A stretch of 64,000 bases of DNA from Luteolibacter rhizosphaerae (GCF_025950095.1 NZ_JAPDDR010000007.1:248001-312000); one strand, 5' to 3'. Counted from the stretch's first letter, positions 1 to 8,762 are shown. Notes: generated by a model from the letters alone, not told the origin. Program-made: numbers and translations.

Positions 1-603
1 CCAGCCGTTATCGGGATCCAGTTTCTCGCCGGTGGCCACCCAGTTCTCCGGCCATTTGTACCAACTTCCTCTATAGGCTAAGACGTATGCATAAAAGTGA
101 GCGGGATCTTCCTCATGGGCTTCCCATACCGCCTTCCATCTCCGCGCATCATCAATTCCTTGGAGATCTCCCATCGCGACGAGACGCTGGTCGTGAGCGA
201 TCCGAGACATGATCCAAGACCTCGCGTCCTCGTCATCCGGCTCGCCTATCAAGAGTTCCTCCACCTCATTGGGGATAAACTTATCGAAGGAATCCGTCGC
301 CATGCGGATGCGCCAAAGCGACTGACGCGTGGCAGGAGAAAAGAGAAATCCCAATGATAGCGTCAACACGAGCAGCGTCGCGAGTCGGGGCACAAGCGCA
401 CGAAACTTGCTCGTAAGCGCCGTTGACCGCATGCGGTCAGTAACGACAGGAAACGCGTCGGGAGCCACCGAGGTGGGCATCCCCGAAGCGAGGCGGAGCG
501 TGTCCTCCAATACCTTGCGGGAGGCCTGATCCTCTTTGAGCGGGATGAGGACGACATCGACGAGGTCTTGCTTGTCCGAATCGAGATCCACCGGTGCCAC
601 CAT
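1..603 (-). CDS. Hypothetical single-pass membrane protein, 3' end outside window
   Basis: An open frame of 201 codons runs on the minus strand from an ATG at 601-603 to the window edge without a stop, so the C-terminus is missing. The first ~70 residues are polar. One hydrophobic stretch (about residues 74-90, LATLLVLTLSLGFLFSP) is followed by an acidic, Trp-rich region, suggesting a cytoplasmic N-terminus and a single membrane anchor. I do not recognise the family. No good Shine-Dalgarno precedes the ATG. It lies downstream of the DUF2264 gene on the same strand with about a 100-bp gap. Long minus-strand continuity and protein-like composition support it as a real gene; the function is unknown. 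Confidence 0.6.
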   Translation of the reverse strand, partial: MVAPVDLDSDKQDLVDVVLIPLKEDQASRKVLEDTLRLASGMPTSVAPDAFPVVTDRMRSTALTSKFRALVPRLATLLVLTLSLGFLFSPATRQSLWRIRMATDSFDKFIPNEVEELLIGEPDDEDARSWIMSRIAHDQRLVAMGDLQGIDDARRWKAVWEAHEEDPAHFYAYVLAYRGSWYKWPENWVATGEKLDPDNGW

Positions 604-703
604 CAGGTGAAAAATCAGACCAAGACAAGGTCATCCCACAAATCGGGCAAACTTAACCCGCAGCGTCATCCACGATGCCAACACATGGCACATGCGTGGA
701 CCG

Positions 704-1915
704 CTACTTCCTCTCCTTGTGGGACTGGTCGGCCTTGATGTCCTCTCCGGCCCAGATGCGCTTCTGGGTCCATGGCTCGGGAGCGGCGGTCCAGAAGGGA
801 TCGTTCGCGGGAAGGCCGAGATGTTGAAGACCGGCGAGACAGAGGTAGAGGCTGCCGGTGGAGATGTATCCCTCGCGAATGGAAGGCTGGTGGCCGACGG
901 CGCCGACTTGCAGCCAGCCCTGTTTGTCGAAGGTGCCGGGAGCTTCAAGGGTGCGACGGATGACGGCGGTGAGGGCACCGCGGACGGCGGCGGGCGAGGT
1001 GGCCGCAGGTAGTTCCTTGCGCCAGGCCATCATGGAGAGATGCTGAAAGGCACCGAAGCGGTAGGCGCTGGAACGACCGATGACCGGGTAGGTGCCCTCC
1101 GGCGAGATGAGACGCTCCTGCACGGAGGCGTAACGCTTCGCACGGGCAAGCACGCGGGCCCACGATTCACCAAGCGGATCCTGCTTCTCCCGGCAGACTC
1201 CGATGACGGCGAGCATGGCGGGCTGGATGACGAAGCTATTGTAGTAGTCCCAGTGATACTCCGGGCCATCGCCATAGGTGCCATCGCCAAGATACCACTC
1301 CTCATGCTTCTGCAGGGCATACTTGATCGGTGCCATCTCGCACTCGCCGGTGAGTTTCCAGAGCGCGGCTTCCACCAGCGCGGAGAAGAGCAGCCAGTTG
1401 CTCTCATAAGGCTTGATCGCGCGGGTCTGCTTGAGGGCGGCTACCAGATTCGCCTTCTCGCTTTCCTTGAGCGGAGCCCAGAGCTGATCGGGGGCCTGGA
1501 TGAGAGCTTGGGAAAGGAAGGCGGCATCGACGAGCGGTTGGCCAACCTCGGTGAAGTTCATGTAGTCCGGCGAAGCGGGATCGGTGGCCATGACCAGGGC
1601 CTTGCGGGAAAGTTCGATGTAGCGGGCGCGAAGCTTGCCCTCCGGTGACTCATCCGCTCCGAGAGCGAGCCAAGGGGCGATGCCACCCATCGTGCGGCCG
1701 AAGGCTTCGAGGTAGGTCCACTTCGCGCGGTCCTTTTCACCGGGGCCGAGGGGCAGCTCTTGCTTCAGTTTTCCCGTGGCGAGGTTCTCAAGGACCGGGC
1801 GCGCGATGCGATCGAGCGCCTTCACCGAGAACTCGCGATCCTGCCGCCCGGTCTGCGCGTGCAGAGGAGAGAGCAGGAGGGAAAAGATCAGCGAGATGGC
1901 CGCAGGAAGACGCAT
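704..1915 (-). CDS. DUF2264 domain protein, secreted
   Basis: The 403-residue product starts with a clear Sec signal peptide (MRLPAAISLIFSLLLSPLHAQ). The body matches DUF2264: an alpha-rich N-terminal half with a GGIAPWLALG stretch and a central block LGDGTYGDGPEYHWDYYNSF near residues 209-228, which is the family signature. DUF2264 proteins are thought to form an alpha/alpha toroid and act on plant or algal polysaccharides; the substrate here cannot be told from sequence. At about 400 residues it is shorter than many two-domain DUF2264 proteins, so it is probably the catalytic toroid alone. The export signal places it in the periplasm or outside. Confidence 0.85.
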   Translation of the reverse strand: MRLPAAISLIFSLLLSPLHAQTGRQDREFSVKALDRIARPVLENLATGKLKQELPLGPGEKDRAKWTYLEAFGRTMGGIAPWLALGADESPEGKLRARYIELSRKALVMATDPASPDYMNFTEVGQPLVDAAFLSQALIQAPDQLWAPLKESEKANLVAALKQTRAIKPYESNWLLFSALVEAALWKLTGECEMAPIKYALQKHEEWYLGDGTYGDGPEYHWDYYNSFVIQPAMLAVIGVCREKQDPLGESWARVLARAKRYASVQERLISPEGTYPVIGRSSAYRFGAFQHLSMMAWRKELPAATSPAAVRGALTAVIRRTLEAPGTFDKQGWLQVGAVGHQPSIREGYISTGSLYLCLAGLQHLGLPANDPFWTAAPEPWTQKRIWAGEDIKADQSHKERK

Positions 1916-1969
1916 GGCGCGAGCCTAGCGGCCCGCACGCGCTTGTCCCGTAAAAGCGCCTCCCACAGA

Positions 1970-3265
1970 TCAGGGATTCAGCCACTGCTTGAAGGCGGCC
2001 TCGTCCCCGGGGAGACGGGAGGCGACCTTCTCGCGATCGGCGAGGATGGCCAGGCGCTCCGGGATCTCCACGGCGTCCTTGCCGATCTCCTGCTCCATCA
2101 CATCGAGGAACTTCGAGGGATGCGCGGTCTCCAGCGTGATGGTGGCATTACCGGGATTCGCGGCACGCCACCTGCGGGCGGCGAGCCAGCCGACGGCACC
2201 GTGCGGATCGATCTCGTAGTTGAAGAGCGACTTCACCTCGCGGATGGCGGCGCGGGTCTGGTCATCGGTGAAAGAAGAGCCTTCGATCTTACCGCGCATC
2301 GCTTCCCACGAGTTTCCGAACAGCGCCTGCATGCGGGCGAAGTTCGAGGGGGCGCCGACATCCATCGCGTTCGAGATGGTGGCGGTGCTGGGGCGGGGCT
2401 GGTAATCTCCGCTCTTCAGGTAAGCGGGGACGACGTCGTTCGCATTCGTGGCGGCGATGAACTTTTTCACCGGCAGGCCGAGTTGCACGGCGAGCAGGCC
2501 GGCGGTGAGATTCCCGAAATTCCCCGAAGGAATGACGAAGGCGGGCTCCACGCCCTCCGGCAACTGGCGGGCACTATGCATGTAGTAGAAGCTCTGCGGG
2601 ACGAGCCGCGAGAGATTAATCGAATTCGCCGAGGTGAGGTTCAGGCGCTCCGACATCTCGCGATCGAGGAAAGCGGACTTCACGAGACGCTGGCAGTCAT
2701 CGAAGGTGCCATCGATCTCCACCGCGGAGATGTTATCGCCGAGGGTGGTGAGCTGCTTCTCCTGAAGGCCGGAGACCTTTCCCTGCGGGTAGAGGATGAT
2801 GACGCGGGTGCCGGGAACGCGATGGAAGGCGGAAGCGACCGCACCGCCGGTATCGCCCGAGGTGGCGACGAGCACGGTGAGCTCGCGATTGTCACCGCGC
2901 ACCAGCCAAGCCATCAGGCGGGCCATGAAGCGGGCTCCGAAATCCTTGAAGGCGAGCGTGGGGCCGTGGAAGAGCTCGAGAATGTGATCGCCCGGAGAGA
3001 GCGAGATCAAGGGAGCGTCGAAAGCCAGAGTGCCCTCCACGATTTCCTTGAGCGCGGCAGCGGGGACATCCTCATGGAAGAAGGCATGCGCCACCGCGTA
3101 GCCGATCTCCTGAAAGCTGAGCTCACGCCAGATCGACCAGAAGTCCTGGCCGAGCACGGGCAGGGTATCCGGCATGTAGAGACCGTTATCCGGCGGCAGG
3201 GAGCGGAGGATCGCTTCCTTGAGATCGACACGATGGGCGGGATTGTTGGTCGAGTGGTAAAGCAT
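1970..3265 (-). CDS. thrC: Threonine synthase
   Basis: Converts O-phospho-L-homoserine to L-threonine, the last step of threonine biosynthesis, using PLP. The protein from the internal ATG at 3265 is 431 residues, the usual bacterial length, and starts in typical fashion with MLYHSTNNPAHRVDLKEAIL. The PLP lysine lies in FHGPTLAFKDFGARF (about K107), and a PSGNFGNLTAG block is visible downstream. The frame stays open upstream to 3382, but that 39-residue extension has no family similarity, so I chose 3265. Homoserine kinase (5344-6306) lies on the same strand 2 kb upstream, separated by a lipoprotein gene and the opposite-strand sheath-like gene. It is divergent from the sheath-like gene across 134 bp. 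Confidence 0.96.
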   Translation of the reverse strand: MLYHSTNNPAHRVDLKEAILRSLPPDNGLYMPDTLPVLGQDFWSIWRELSFQEIGYAVAHAFFHEDVPAAALKEIVEGTLAFDAPLISLSPGDHILELFHGPTLAFKDFGARFMARLMAWLVRGDNRELTVLVATSGDTGGAVASAFHRVPGTRVIILYPQGKVSGLQEKQLTTLGDNISAVEIDGTFDDCQRLVKSAFLDREMSERLNLTSANSINLSRLVPQSFYYMHSARQLPEGVEPAFVIPSGNFGNLTAGLLAVQLGLPVKKFIAATNANDVVPAYLKSGDYQPRPSTATISNAMDVGAPSNFARMQALFGNSWEAMRGKIEGSSFTDDQTRAAIREVKSLFNYEIDPHGAVGWLAARRWRAANPGNATITLETAHPSKFLDVMEQEIGKDAVEIPERLAILADREKVASRLPGDEAAFKQWLNP

Positions 3266-3399
3266 CGGTGGAAGGCCGCCGCGGCGCGGCAATTCGGGAA
3301 CCTGAAGGGCGGGGAGTCGATGATAAAAGGAGTCAACCGGGCCAATCCGGCGGGCAGTTCGCGTGAAATCCCCGGCCGTCAAATGCGTGTAAAAGAGTC

Positions 3400-4788
3400 A
3401 TGCGCTGGCCATTCCCGATCGTTCCCGTCCTATTTTCGCTGGCGGTGGCCTGTGCCACGGGGGCGGAGCAGGAACCGGTGCAGGCCGCGATCATCGGCCG
3501 CTTCGCCAAGGGGCCGGTGGGCGCGCCGGTGCGGGTGAATTCGGTGCAGTTCGAAAGTCTCTACGGCTCAAGCAACCCGGTCGCCTGGCCGGCCGAGCTT
3601 CAGGCGCGGAGGTTCTTCGCCCAGCAGGGGGCGGCGCTGCATGTGATCCGGGCCAATCCGGGTGGCAGCTTGAGATCGGCACTGGAGGGCGATGCGCTCG
3701 CGATGAGCGGGAGGCATGCGCTGCCGCTGATCCGCGACTTCGGTGTGCTGATCTGCCCGGAGCTGACTCTACTGCCTGCGGGAGAGGTGCCGGGCACGCT
3801 CCAGATCTGGCGGGATGCGATGAAGGAGCGACGGGCGATGCTGATCCTGGATCCACCGCCCGGGCTCACCACGGTGACCGCGATGACCCAGTGGACGACG
3901 CAGAATGCCCCCAGCTCCGCGAGTTCGCTGGCGATCTACTATCCCTATCTGAACGCGAGCATCAACGGCGCGACGACGAGCTTCGGCGCGAGCGGCAGCA
4001 TGGCGGCGGCCTGGGTGAAGAACGACTCTCTAACAGGCGAAGGGATCTGGAGTTCTCCGGCGGGAACGCAACTGCCGCTGGTGGCGGATAACTTGAGCAC
4101 GACGCTGAGCACCTCGCAGCAGGATGCACTGGCGGCGGTTTACGTCTGCCCGATCATTAAGCCGACGGTTAGCGGTAACATCATCCCCTGGGGCATACGG
4201 CACCTCGACGGAGGGAATCCGGAGAACCGCTACATTTCCTTGCAGCGCACATTGAATTGGATTGGCACGAACGTGACACGGTTGGGATCGATCAGCGCGA
4301 GCCGGTCTAACAACAGCGCGCTATGGACCGAGCTCCGCGGCAATGTACAATCGTTTCTCCAAGAGATCTACCAGCGCGGGGCGCTTCAAGGAACGACTGC
4401 TTCACAGGCTTACTTCGTGCAATGCGGTCTAGGCCAGACGATGACCCAAGCGGACGTGGATTCGCATGTGGTGAAGCTGATGATCGGCGTGGCGATGACC
4501 CGGCCCTCGGAATTCACCATCGTGCAGTTCAGTTGGGATACGCGTAATCCCGCGCGCCCGCTGGCGGCACCGCGCTTGATCATGCGGGATGGCTATGCGG
4601 GGAAGCAGCTCTTCTACAATACGCCAGCCGGTGCAACCTACTCCCTGAAGTCATCCGCAACGATGACGGCGGGCACGTGGTTCGAGCACGCGGCACCGGT
4701 AACGGGAGACGGGACATGGCGGCAGGCCCAGTTCGAACCGATCTACGGGAGGCGGTTCTTCCGCTCGGAGCAGACGGCGCTGCCATGA
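3400..4788 (+). CDS. Exported contractile-tail-sheath-like protein
   Basis: The 462-residue protein begins with a signal peptide (MRWPFPIVPVLFSLAVACATGA). Residues about 28-385 follow the phage/PVC tail-sheath pattern in order: AAIIGRFAKGPVGAPVRV then a FESLYG block, RRFFAQQGAALHVIRA, a LICPEL...RRAMLILDPPPG core, YYPYLNA, an insertion-domain-like SGSMAAAWVK...GIWSSPAG, the 'WGIRHLDG...RYISLQRTLNWI' region, and the C-terminal 'LWTELRGNVQSFLQEIYQRG..QAYFVQCG...VGVAMTRPSEFTIV' motif. The last ~60 residues (YSLKSSATMTAGTWFEH...RRFFRSE) match the C-terminal module of other secreted proteins in this window. Sheath proteins are normally cytoplasmic and found with tube, baseplate and ATPase genes; none are here. 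Function unknown; fold assignment is confident. Confidence 0.8.
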   Translation: MRWPFPIVPVLFSLAVACATGAEQEPVQAAIIGRFAKGPVGAPVRVNSVQFESLYGSSNPVAWPAELQARRFFAQQGAALHVIRANPGGSLRSALEGDALAMSGRHALPLIRDFGVLICPELTLLPAGEVPGTLQIWRDAMKERRAMLILDPPPGLTTVTAMTQWTTQNAPSSASSLAIYYPYLNASINGATTSFGASGSMAAAWVKNDSLTGEGIWSSPAGTQLPLVADNLSTTLSTSQQDALAAVYVCPIIKPTVSGNIIPWGIRHLDGGNPENRYISLQRTLNWIGTNVTRLGSISASRSNNSALWTELRGNVQSFLQEIYQRGALQGTTASQAYFVQCGLGQTMTQADVDSHVVKLMIGVAMTRPSEFTIVQFSWDTRNPARPLAAPRLIMRDGYAGKQLFYNTPAGATYSLKSSATMTAGTWFEHAAPVTGDGTWRQAQFEPIYGRRFFRSEQTALP

Positions 4789-4795
4789 GGCTGAC

Positions 4796-5338
4796 TCAAG
4801 GCCGACCCGCGAGCTTGATCACGCCATTTCCGCCGAGCTGCTTGCACTTCGCGACCTCCGCGCGGCCGACGGCTTCGGATACGGGAGAGGAGACGGGCTC
4901 CATGCGCGGGACGGGCGCAGGGGTGGGAACCAACAGGATCTTGTCGACCTTCGTCTCCACATCCTGCCGGATGAAGTAGCACTTGCCGGGCGAAGCCTGA
5001 AAGGAGTGGCTGAGGATCCCGCGCGCCAAGGATGGATTCGGATCCATGTGCATGACATGCGGGCCCTTCGAGACCGGCACCACCACGAAGGTCCCGGCGT
5101 GGTTGGCGCCGTGAGGCTTGCCATCCACGCGCACGATGGTCGGAACCTTGCCGGTGGTCATGGAGATGCCGGGCTTGCGATAGACGACGAGCAGGCCCTG
5201 ACCCTTCGGCGGAGTCAGGGCGCGTCCCATCTCGAGTTCCGCCGCGGTCGCTTGCGGGTAATCGACCGAAACGCAGGATACCAGCGAGACAGCAAAGAGG
5301 GATGTCGCGGAGAGGAGGAGGAAACGGAGCGGATTCAT
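4796..5338 (-). CDS. DUF2846-like lipoprotein
   Basis: From the ATG at 5338 the product is 180 residues with an N-terminal lipoprotein signal (MNPLRFLLLSATSLFAVSLVSC, lipobox LVSC), so it is probably lipid-anchored. The middle (GQGLLVVYRKP...VRVDGKPHGANHAGTFVVV) resembles DUF2846, a beta-rich domain in small bacterial lipoproteins. The frame extends upstream to 5485, but that part overlaps thrB and lacks the signal, so the shorter start is preferred. It starts 5 bp after the thrB stop on the same strand, so the two are probably cotranscribed. It converges with the sheath-like gene, 7 bp apart. Function unknown. Confidence 0.8.
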   Translation of the reverse strand: MNPLRFLLLSATSLFAVSLVSCVSVDYPQATAAELEMGRALTPPKGQGLLVVYRKPGISMTTGKVPTIVRVDGKPHGANHAGTFVVVPVSKGPHVMHMDPNPSLARGILSHSFQASPGKCYFIRQDVETKVDKILLVPTPAPVPRMEPVSSPVSEAVGRAEVAKCKQLGGNGVIKLAGRP

Positions 5339-5343
5339 CCCGA

Positions 5344-6306
5344 CTACTTCGGCTTCTTCTCGTCCACCACGTGCACGCCGTGGGGATTGATCTTCGAGAC
5401 GTAGACTTGGTTCCCAAGCGGGATGGCGGAGAAGACCTTGGAGATCGCCTCGCCCACCTTGCGCGCGGTTTCCTCGCCTTCGCAAAGGGCGAAGACGCTG
5501 GGGCCGGCACCGGAGATCGAGAAGCCGAGGGCACCGGCGGCGAGGGCGGCACGCTTGGCCTTGTAGAACTCGGGGATGAGCTTCTGGCGGCGAGGCTCGG
5601 CGATGACGTCGTGGATCGAGCGGGAGATCAGGCCGTAATCTTCCTGGATGATGCCGCAGAGCAAGCCGCCGAGATTGCCAATCTGCTGGGTGGCATTCAC
5701 GAGCGGGATGTCTTTCGGCAAGATCTCGCGGGCGACCTTGGTGAGGACCTCGATGTCCGGATGGACGACGGCGGCCCAGAGGTTCTTGGGCGCGGGAAGC
5801 TGGGCGACGTCGAGTTCGTCGTTGCTGCGGATGAAGACGATGCCACCGAGGAGGCAGGGGCCCACGTTATCCGCGTGCCATGCGCCGTCGGCCGAGGCCT
5901 CGCCGGCCATGGCGAAGGGCAGGAGCTGCTTCTTGGATAGCGGCTCGCCGATCAGGCGGTTCACGGCGAAGGCACCGGCGACCGCGGAGGCGGCGGAGGA
6001 GCCGAGACCGGAGCCGAAGGGCATCTTCTTGTGGATCTCCATCTCGATCCCGAGATCGGTCATGCCGAGGTGGCGGAGCAGATCGAGCGCTGCCACGCCG
6101 GCGGTATTCTTCTCCGGGTTCTTGGGGAGCTTGCCTTCGTCACCGGTAATCTTGGTGATGTGCAGGCCGGGTTTGTCGCAATGACGGACGATGACTTCGT
6201 CCCCGGGCGCGTCGATGGCGAACCCGAGCACGTCGTAGCCGCAGGCGACATTGGCAACGGTGGCGGGCGCGAAGACGCGGACTTCCTGGATGGCTTCCTT
6301 CAGCAT
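5344..6306 (-). CDS. thrB: Homoserine kinase
   Basis: ATP-dependent phosphorylation of L-homoserine, supplying the substrate of threonine synthase. From the ATG at 6306 the product is 320 residues, normal for ThrB. It shows the GHMP-kinase features: VFAPATVANVACGYDVLGFA near the N-terminus, the phosphate-binding glycine/serine loop PFGSGLGSSAAS at about residues 96-107, and the C-terminal ISGAGPSVFAL motif. The open frame upstream of 6306 runs into a palindromic intergenic repeat and adds a hydrophobic leader without homology, so I rejected it. The lipoprotein gene follows 5 bp downstream; thrC lies further downstream on the same strand. Confidence 0.95.
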   Translation of the reverse strand: MLKEAIQEVRVFAPATVANVACGYDVLGFAIDAPGDEVIVRHCDKPGLHITKITGDEGKLPKNPEKNTAGVAALDLLRHLGMTDLGIEMEIHKKMPFGSGLGSSAASAVAGAFAVNRLIGEPLSKKQLLPFAMAGEASADGAWHADNVGPCLLGGIVFIRSNDELDVAQLPAPKNLWAAVVHPDIEVLTKVAREILPKDIPLVNATQQIGNLGGLLCGIIQEDYGLISRSIHDVIAEPRRQKLIPEFYKAKRAALAAGALGFSISGAGPSVFALCEGEETARKVGEAISKVFSAIPLGNQVYVSKINPHGVHVVDEKKPK

Positions 6307-6320
6307 GAGCGCGGGGAGCA

Positions 6321-6425
6321 AAAGACCCAAGAGCCCGAGACTCAAGACCCAAGACTGGAGTTCTGCGGCATGCCGCCTCCCGGGAATTCAAGTCTTGCCT
6401 CTTGAGTCTTCGCGTCTTGAGTCTC
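6321..6425. repeat. Long imperfect palindrome between thrB and purE
   Basis: The spacer between the divergent thrB and purE genes is filled with nested inverted repeats. The arms gagactcaagac (6337-6348) and gtcttgagtctc (6414-6425) are exact complements. Inner arms aagactggagttc and gaattcaagtctt pair imperfectly. At the centre is the perfect palindrome gcggcatgccgc (6365-6376). The left flank also carries tandem variants of the unit caaga(c/g)cc. The 15-mer at 6321-6335 (aaagacccaagagcc) recurs as its reverse complement at 45099-45113 in the acnB-acnA spacer. It could be a mobile intergenic palindrome (REP/MITE-like) or a long RNA hairpin. Confidence 0.75.
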
Positions 6426-6431
6426 TCGGGC

Positions 6432-6926
6432 ATGGCAACCCCGCTGGTCGGAATCATCATGGGCAGCACGTCGGATTGGCCGACGATGGAGCATGCGGCA
6501 CGCACGCTGGAGGACTTCGGCGTGGCGTGGGAGGCGGAGGTGGTGAGCGCCCACCGGACGCCGGACAAGCTCTACTCCTACGCCACGGAAGCCCGCGGGC
6601 GGGGCCTGAAGACGATCATCGCCGGTGCAGGCGGGGCAGCCCACCTGCCGGGAATGACCGCCGCGATCACCGACCTGCCGGTGCTGGGCGTGCCGGTGGA
6701 GTCCCATGCGCTGAAGGGCATGGATTCGCTGCTTTCGATCGTGCAGATGCCGGGCGGGATTCCGACGGCGACCTTTGCGATCGGCAAGGCCGGGGCGATC
6801 AATGCCGCGCTCTTCGCCGTGGCGATGCTGGCGGGTGAGGATCCGGCGCTGCTGGAGAAGCTGCAGGCTTTCCGCAAGAAGCAGAACGAGACGGTGAAGG
6901 CTGCGGAGCTGCCCACCCTAGGCTGA
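6432..6926 (+). CDS. purE: N5-carboxyaminoimidazole ribonucleotide mutase
   Basis: Class I PurE interconverts N5-CAIR and CAIR in de novo purine synthesis. The 164-residue product from the ATG at 6432 carries the family pattern: [13 protein letters not shown] at the start, [11 protein letters not shown] with the catalytic His in the AHR motif, and [14 protein letters not shown] followed by VLGVPVES and [18 protein letters not shown]. The frame is open 10 codons further upstream, but that extension reads through the palindromic repeat, so the internal ATG is chosen. purK follows 81 bp downstream on the same strand and performs the preceding step, so the pair is probably one transcription unit. 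Confidence 0.97.
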   Translation: MATPLVGIIMGSTSDWPTMEHAARTLEDFGVAWEAEVVSAHRTPDKLYSYATEARGRGLKTIIAGAGGAAHLPGMTAAITDLPVLGVPVESHALKGMDSLLSIVQMPGGIPTATFAIGKAGAINAALFAVAMLAGEDPALLEKLQAFRKKQNETVKAAELPTLG

Positions 6927-7007
6927 GCCGAGGAAAAACGACGGAACCGGGTATTCCCTTTTCCGCGGGAGCCGTGTATCCCCCCTCCCCCGCTTCGCAT
7001 CGAACCC

Positions 7008-8171
7008 GTGAAATCATCTCCAGTCATTCCTCCGGGTGCCGTGCTCGGCATCCTTGGCGGCGGCCAGCTCGGCCGGATGTTCTGCATGGAGGCCCGCCGC
7101 ATGGGCTACCGCACGCTGGTCTGGACCGGCGGTCTGGAAGCCCCGGCCATGGTGGTGGCGGATGAGGCGATCGACTCGCCCTTCGACTCCCCGGAAGCGC
7201 TGGAGCAATTCGTGAGCAAGGCGGCGGTGGCGACGGTGGAGTTCGAGAACATCCCGCGCGAAACGATGGAGGCGGTGGCCGCGAGAATCGCGCTGCATCC
7301 ATCCCCGAACGCGGTGGCGATCTGCCAGCACCGCGAGCGCGAGAAGAATTTCCTGAAGGAGAACGGCATTCCCTGCGCGCCCTTCGCCGTGGTGGCCTCG
7401 GCAGAGGAGTTGGCCGAGGCTCTGAAGACGATCGGCACGCCCGCGGTGCTGAAGACCGCAGCCTTCGGTTACGACGGCAAGGGCCAGCAGAAGCTGGAGG
7501 GCGGTGAGAATCCTGCCGCCGTGTGGGCATCCTTCGGAACTGATCGTGCGGTGCTGGAGGCCTTCATCCCTTTCGAGCGCGAGCTTTCCGTGATGGTGGC
7601 CCGCTCCGGGGACGGCTCGGTGGCGGCGTATGACCCGGCGGAGAACCGGCACCGTCATCACATCCTGGATGTCTCGATCGTGCCGGCGCGCGTGAGTGCG
7701 GCGGTGGCGGCCGAGGCCAAGGTGATCGCCTGCGAGGTGGCCGAGGCCCTCGACTACCGCGGGATCATGGGCGTGGAGTTCTTCCACCTGCCGGATGGTT
7801 CCCTGCTGGTGAACGAGATGGCACCCCGCCCACACAATTCCGGACACCACACGCTGGATGCCTGCGCGACCTCGCAGTTCGAGCAGCAGGTGCGTGTGAT
7901 CTGCGGGCTGCCTGCCGGCTCGACCAAGCTGCTTTCCCCGGTGGTGATGCTGAACCTGCTCGGCGACATGTGGCCGGGTGAGACCGAAGCACCGGACTGG
8001 ACGCCGCTCTTCGCGGACGGCTCCGCCTTCCTGCATCTCTATGGCAAACGTCGCGCCATCGGCCGGCGCAAGATGGGACATGCGAACTTCCTAGGGGCAG
8101 AAGCCGACGAAGGGCTGCAGCGGGCTGCGGCCATCAAGGCGAGCCTGCTGGAGCAGGGACGAAAGGTCTAA
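7008..8171 (+). CDS. purK: N5-carboxyaminoimidazole ribonucleotide synthase
   Basis: ATP-grasp enzyme making N5-CAIR from AIR, bicarbonate and ATP, directly before PurE. The 387-residue product starts at a GTG (7008) and shows the N-terminal LGILGGGQLGRMFCMEA motif, the ATP-grasp region ending in LKTAAFGYDGKGQ, the glutamate-bearing AFIPFERELSVMVAR, and the late signature NEMAPRPHNSGHHTLDAC. The length is normal for PurK. It follows purE and ends before a strong hairpin at 8206-8236 shared with the convergent ssb gene. Confidence 0.96.
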   Translation: MKSSPVIPPGAVLGILGGGQLGRMFCMEARRMGYRTLVWTGGLEAPAMVVADEAIDSPFDSPEALEQFVSKAAVATVEFENIPRETMEAVAARIALHPSPNAVAICQHREREKNFLKENGIPCAPFAVVASAEELAEALKTIGTPAVLKTAAFGYDGKGQQKLEGGENPAAVWASFGTDRAVLEAFIPFERELSVMVARSGDGSVAAYDPAENRHRHHILDVSIVPARVSAAVAAEAKVIACEVAEALDYRGIMGVEFFHLPDGSLLVNEMAPRPHNSGHHTLDACATSQFEQQVRVICGLPAGSTKLLSPVVMLNLLGDMWPGETEAPDWTPLFADGSAFLHLYGKRRAIGRRKMGHANFLGAEADEGLQRAAAIKASLLEQGRKV

Positions 8172-8205
8172 CAGGGCGGCGAAGCTACCGCGACCTTGGA
8201 AAAAG

Positions 8206-8236
8206 AAAAGGCCGGGCTGTTCGCCCGGCCTTTCAG
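8206..8236 (-). terminator. Bidirectional intrinsic terminator, purK/ssb
   Basis: Inverted repeat aaggccgggc / gcccggcctt with a short tgttc loop. On the minus strand the stem is followed by a T-rich tail (TTTTCTTTTT), so it mainly ends ssb transcription. On the plus strand only three Ts follow, giving a weaker stop for purEK. Confidence 0.85.
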
Positions 8237-8240
8237 TGAA

Positions 8241-8762
8241 TCAAAACGGGATGTCGTCCTCTTCGTCCCGGTAATCGCCGGGATCGGCAGGAGAGCCACC
8301 CTGTGGCGGACCGGAGCGCTGGTAGTTTCCACCACCGCCGCCGCCACCACCTTGGTAGCCGGGGTCACCACCGCCGCGCTGTTGGTAGCCTCCGCCACCA
8401 CCGCCGCCGCTGCCCGGGGTGCCGCCCTTGCCATCCGGCAGGAACTGGAGGACCTCGGCGACCACCTTGAGCTTGCTGCGCTTCTGGCCGGACTGCTTGT
8501 CCTCCCAAGTATCCATCTGCAAGCGGCCTTCGATGAAGACACCGCGGCCCTTGGTGAGATACTTCTGGGCGTTCTCCGCGTTCGTGCCCCAGACGGTCAC
8601 GTCCACGAAGGTCACTTCATCCGACCAGTTGCCGTTGCCATCGTTCACGCGCCGGTTCACGGCGATGCCGAGGTCGCCAACGGCGGTGCCCTTCGGGGTA
8701 TAGCGGACCTCCGGATCGCGCGTCAGATTGCCGAGCAGGAGGACTTTGTTGAGGTTGGCCAT
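8241..8762 (-). CDS. ssb: Single-stranded DNA-binding protein
   Basis: The 173-residue protein has an OB-fold in residues ~1-110 with the usual start MANLNKVLLLGNLTRDPEVR, the FVDVTVWG strand and GRGVFIEGRLQ. A glycine/glutamine-rich flexible linker follows, with long Gly runs. The extreme C-terminus is acidic (DEEDDIPF), the tail that recruits repair and replication proteins. It follows rpsF on the same strand by about 70 bp, the widely conserved rpsF-ssb order. An intrinsic terminator lies 4 bp past its stop. Confidence 0.97.
   Translation of the reverse strand: MANLNKVLLLGNLTRDPEVRYTPKGTAVGDLGIAVNRRVNDGNGNWSDEVTFVDVTVWGTNAENAQKYLTKGRGVFIEGRLQMDTWEDKQSGQKRSKLKVVAEVLQFLPDGKGGTPGSGGGGGGGYQQRGGGDPGYQGGGGGGGGNYQRSGPPQGGSPADPGDYRDEEDDIPF

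Noticed and set aside
97..357. Small plus-strand open frame at the left end
   Set aside because: The opposite strand has a longer frame with protein-like composition and a membrane segment that runs off the edge.
604..703. Hairpin around 670-705 as a terminator for DUF2264
   Set aside because: Arms are imperfect and no T-run follows on the minus strand.
1760..3538. Long plus-strand open frame opposite thrC
   Set aside because: Arg/Gly-rich with no domain; it is the antisense shadow of thrC, caused by high GC. It also overlaps the start of the sheath-like gene.
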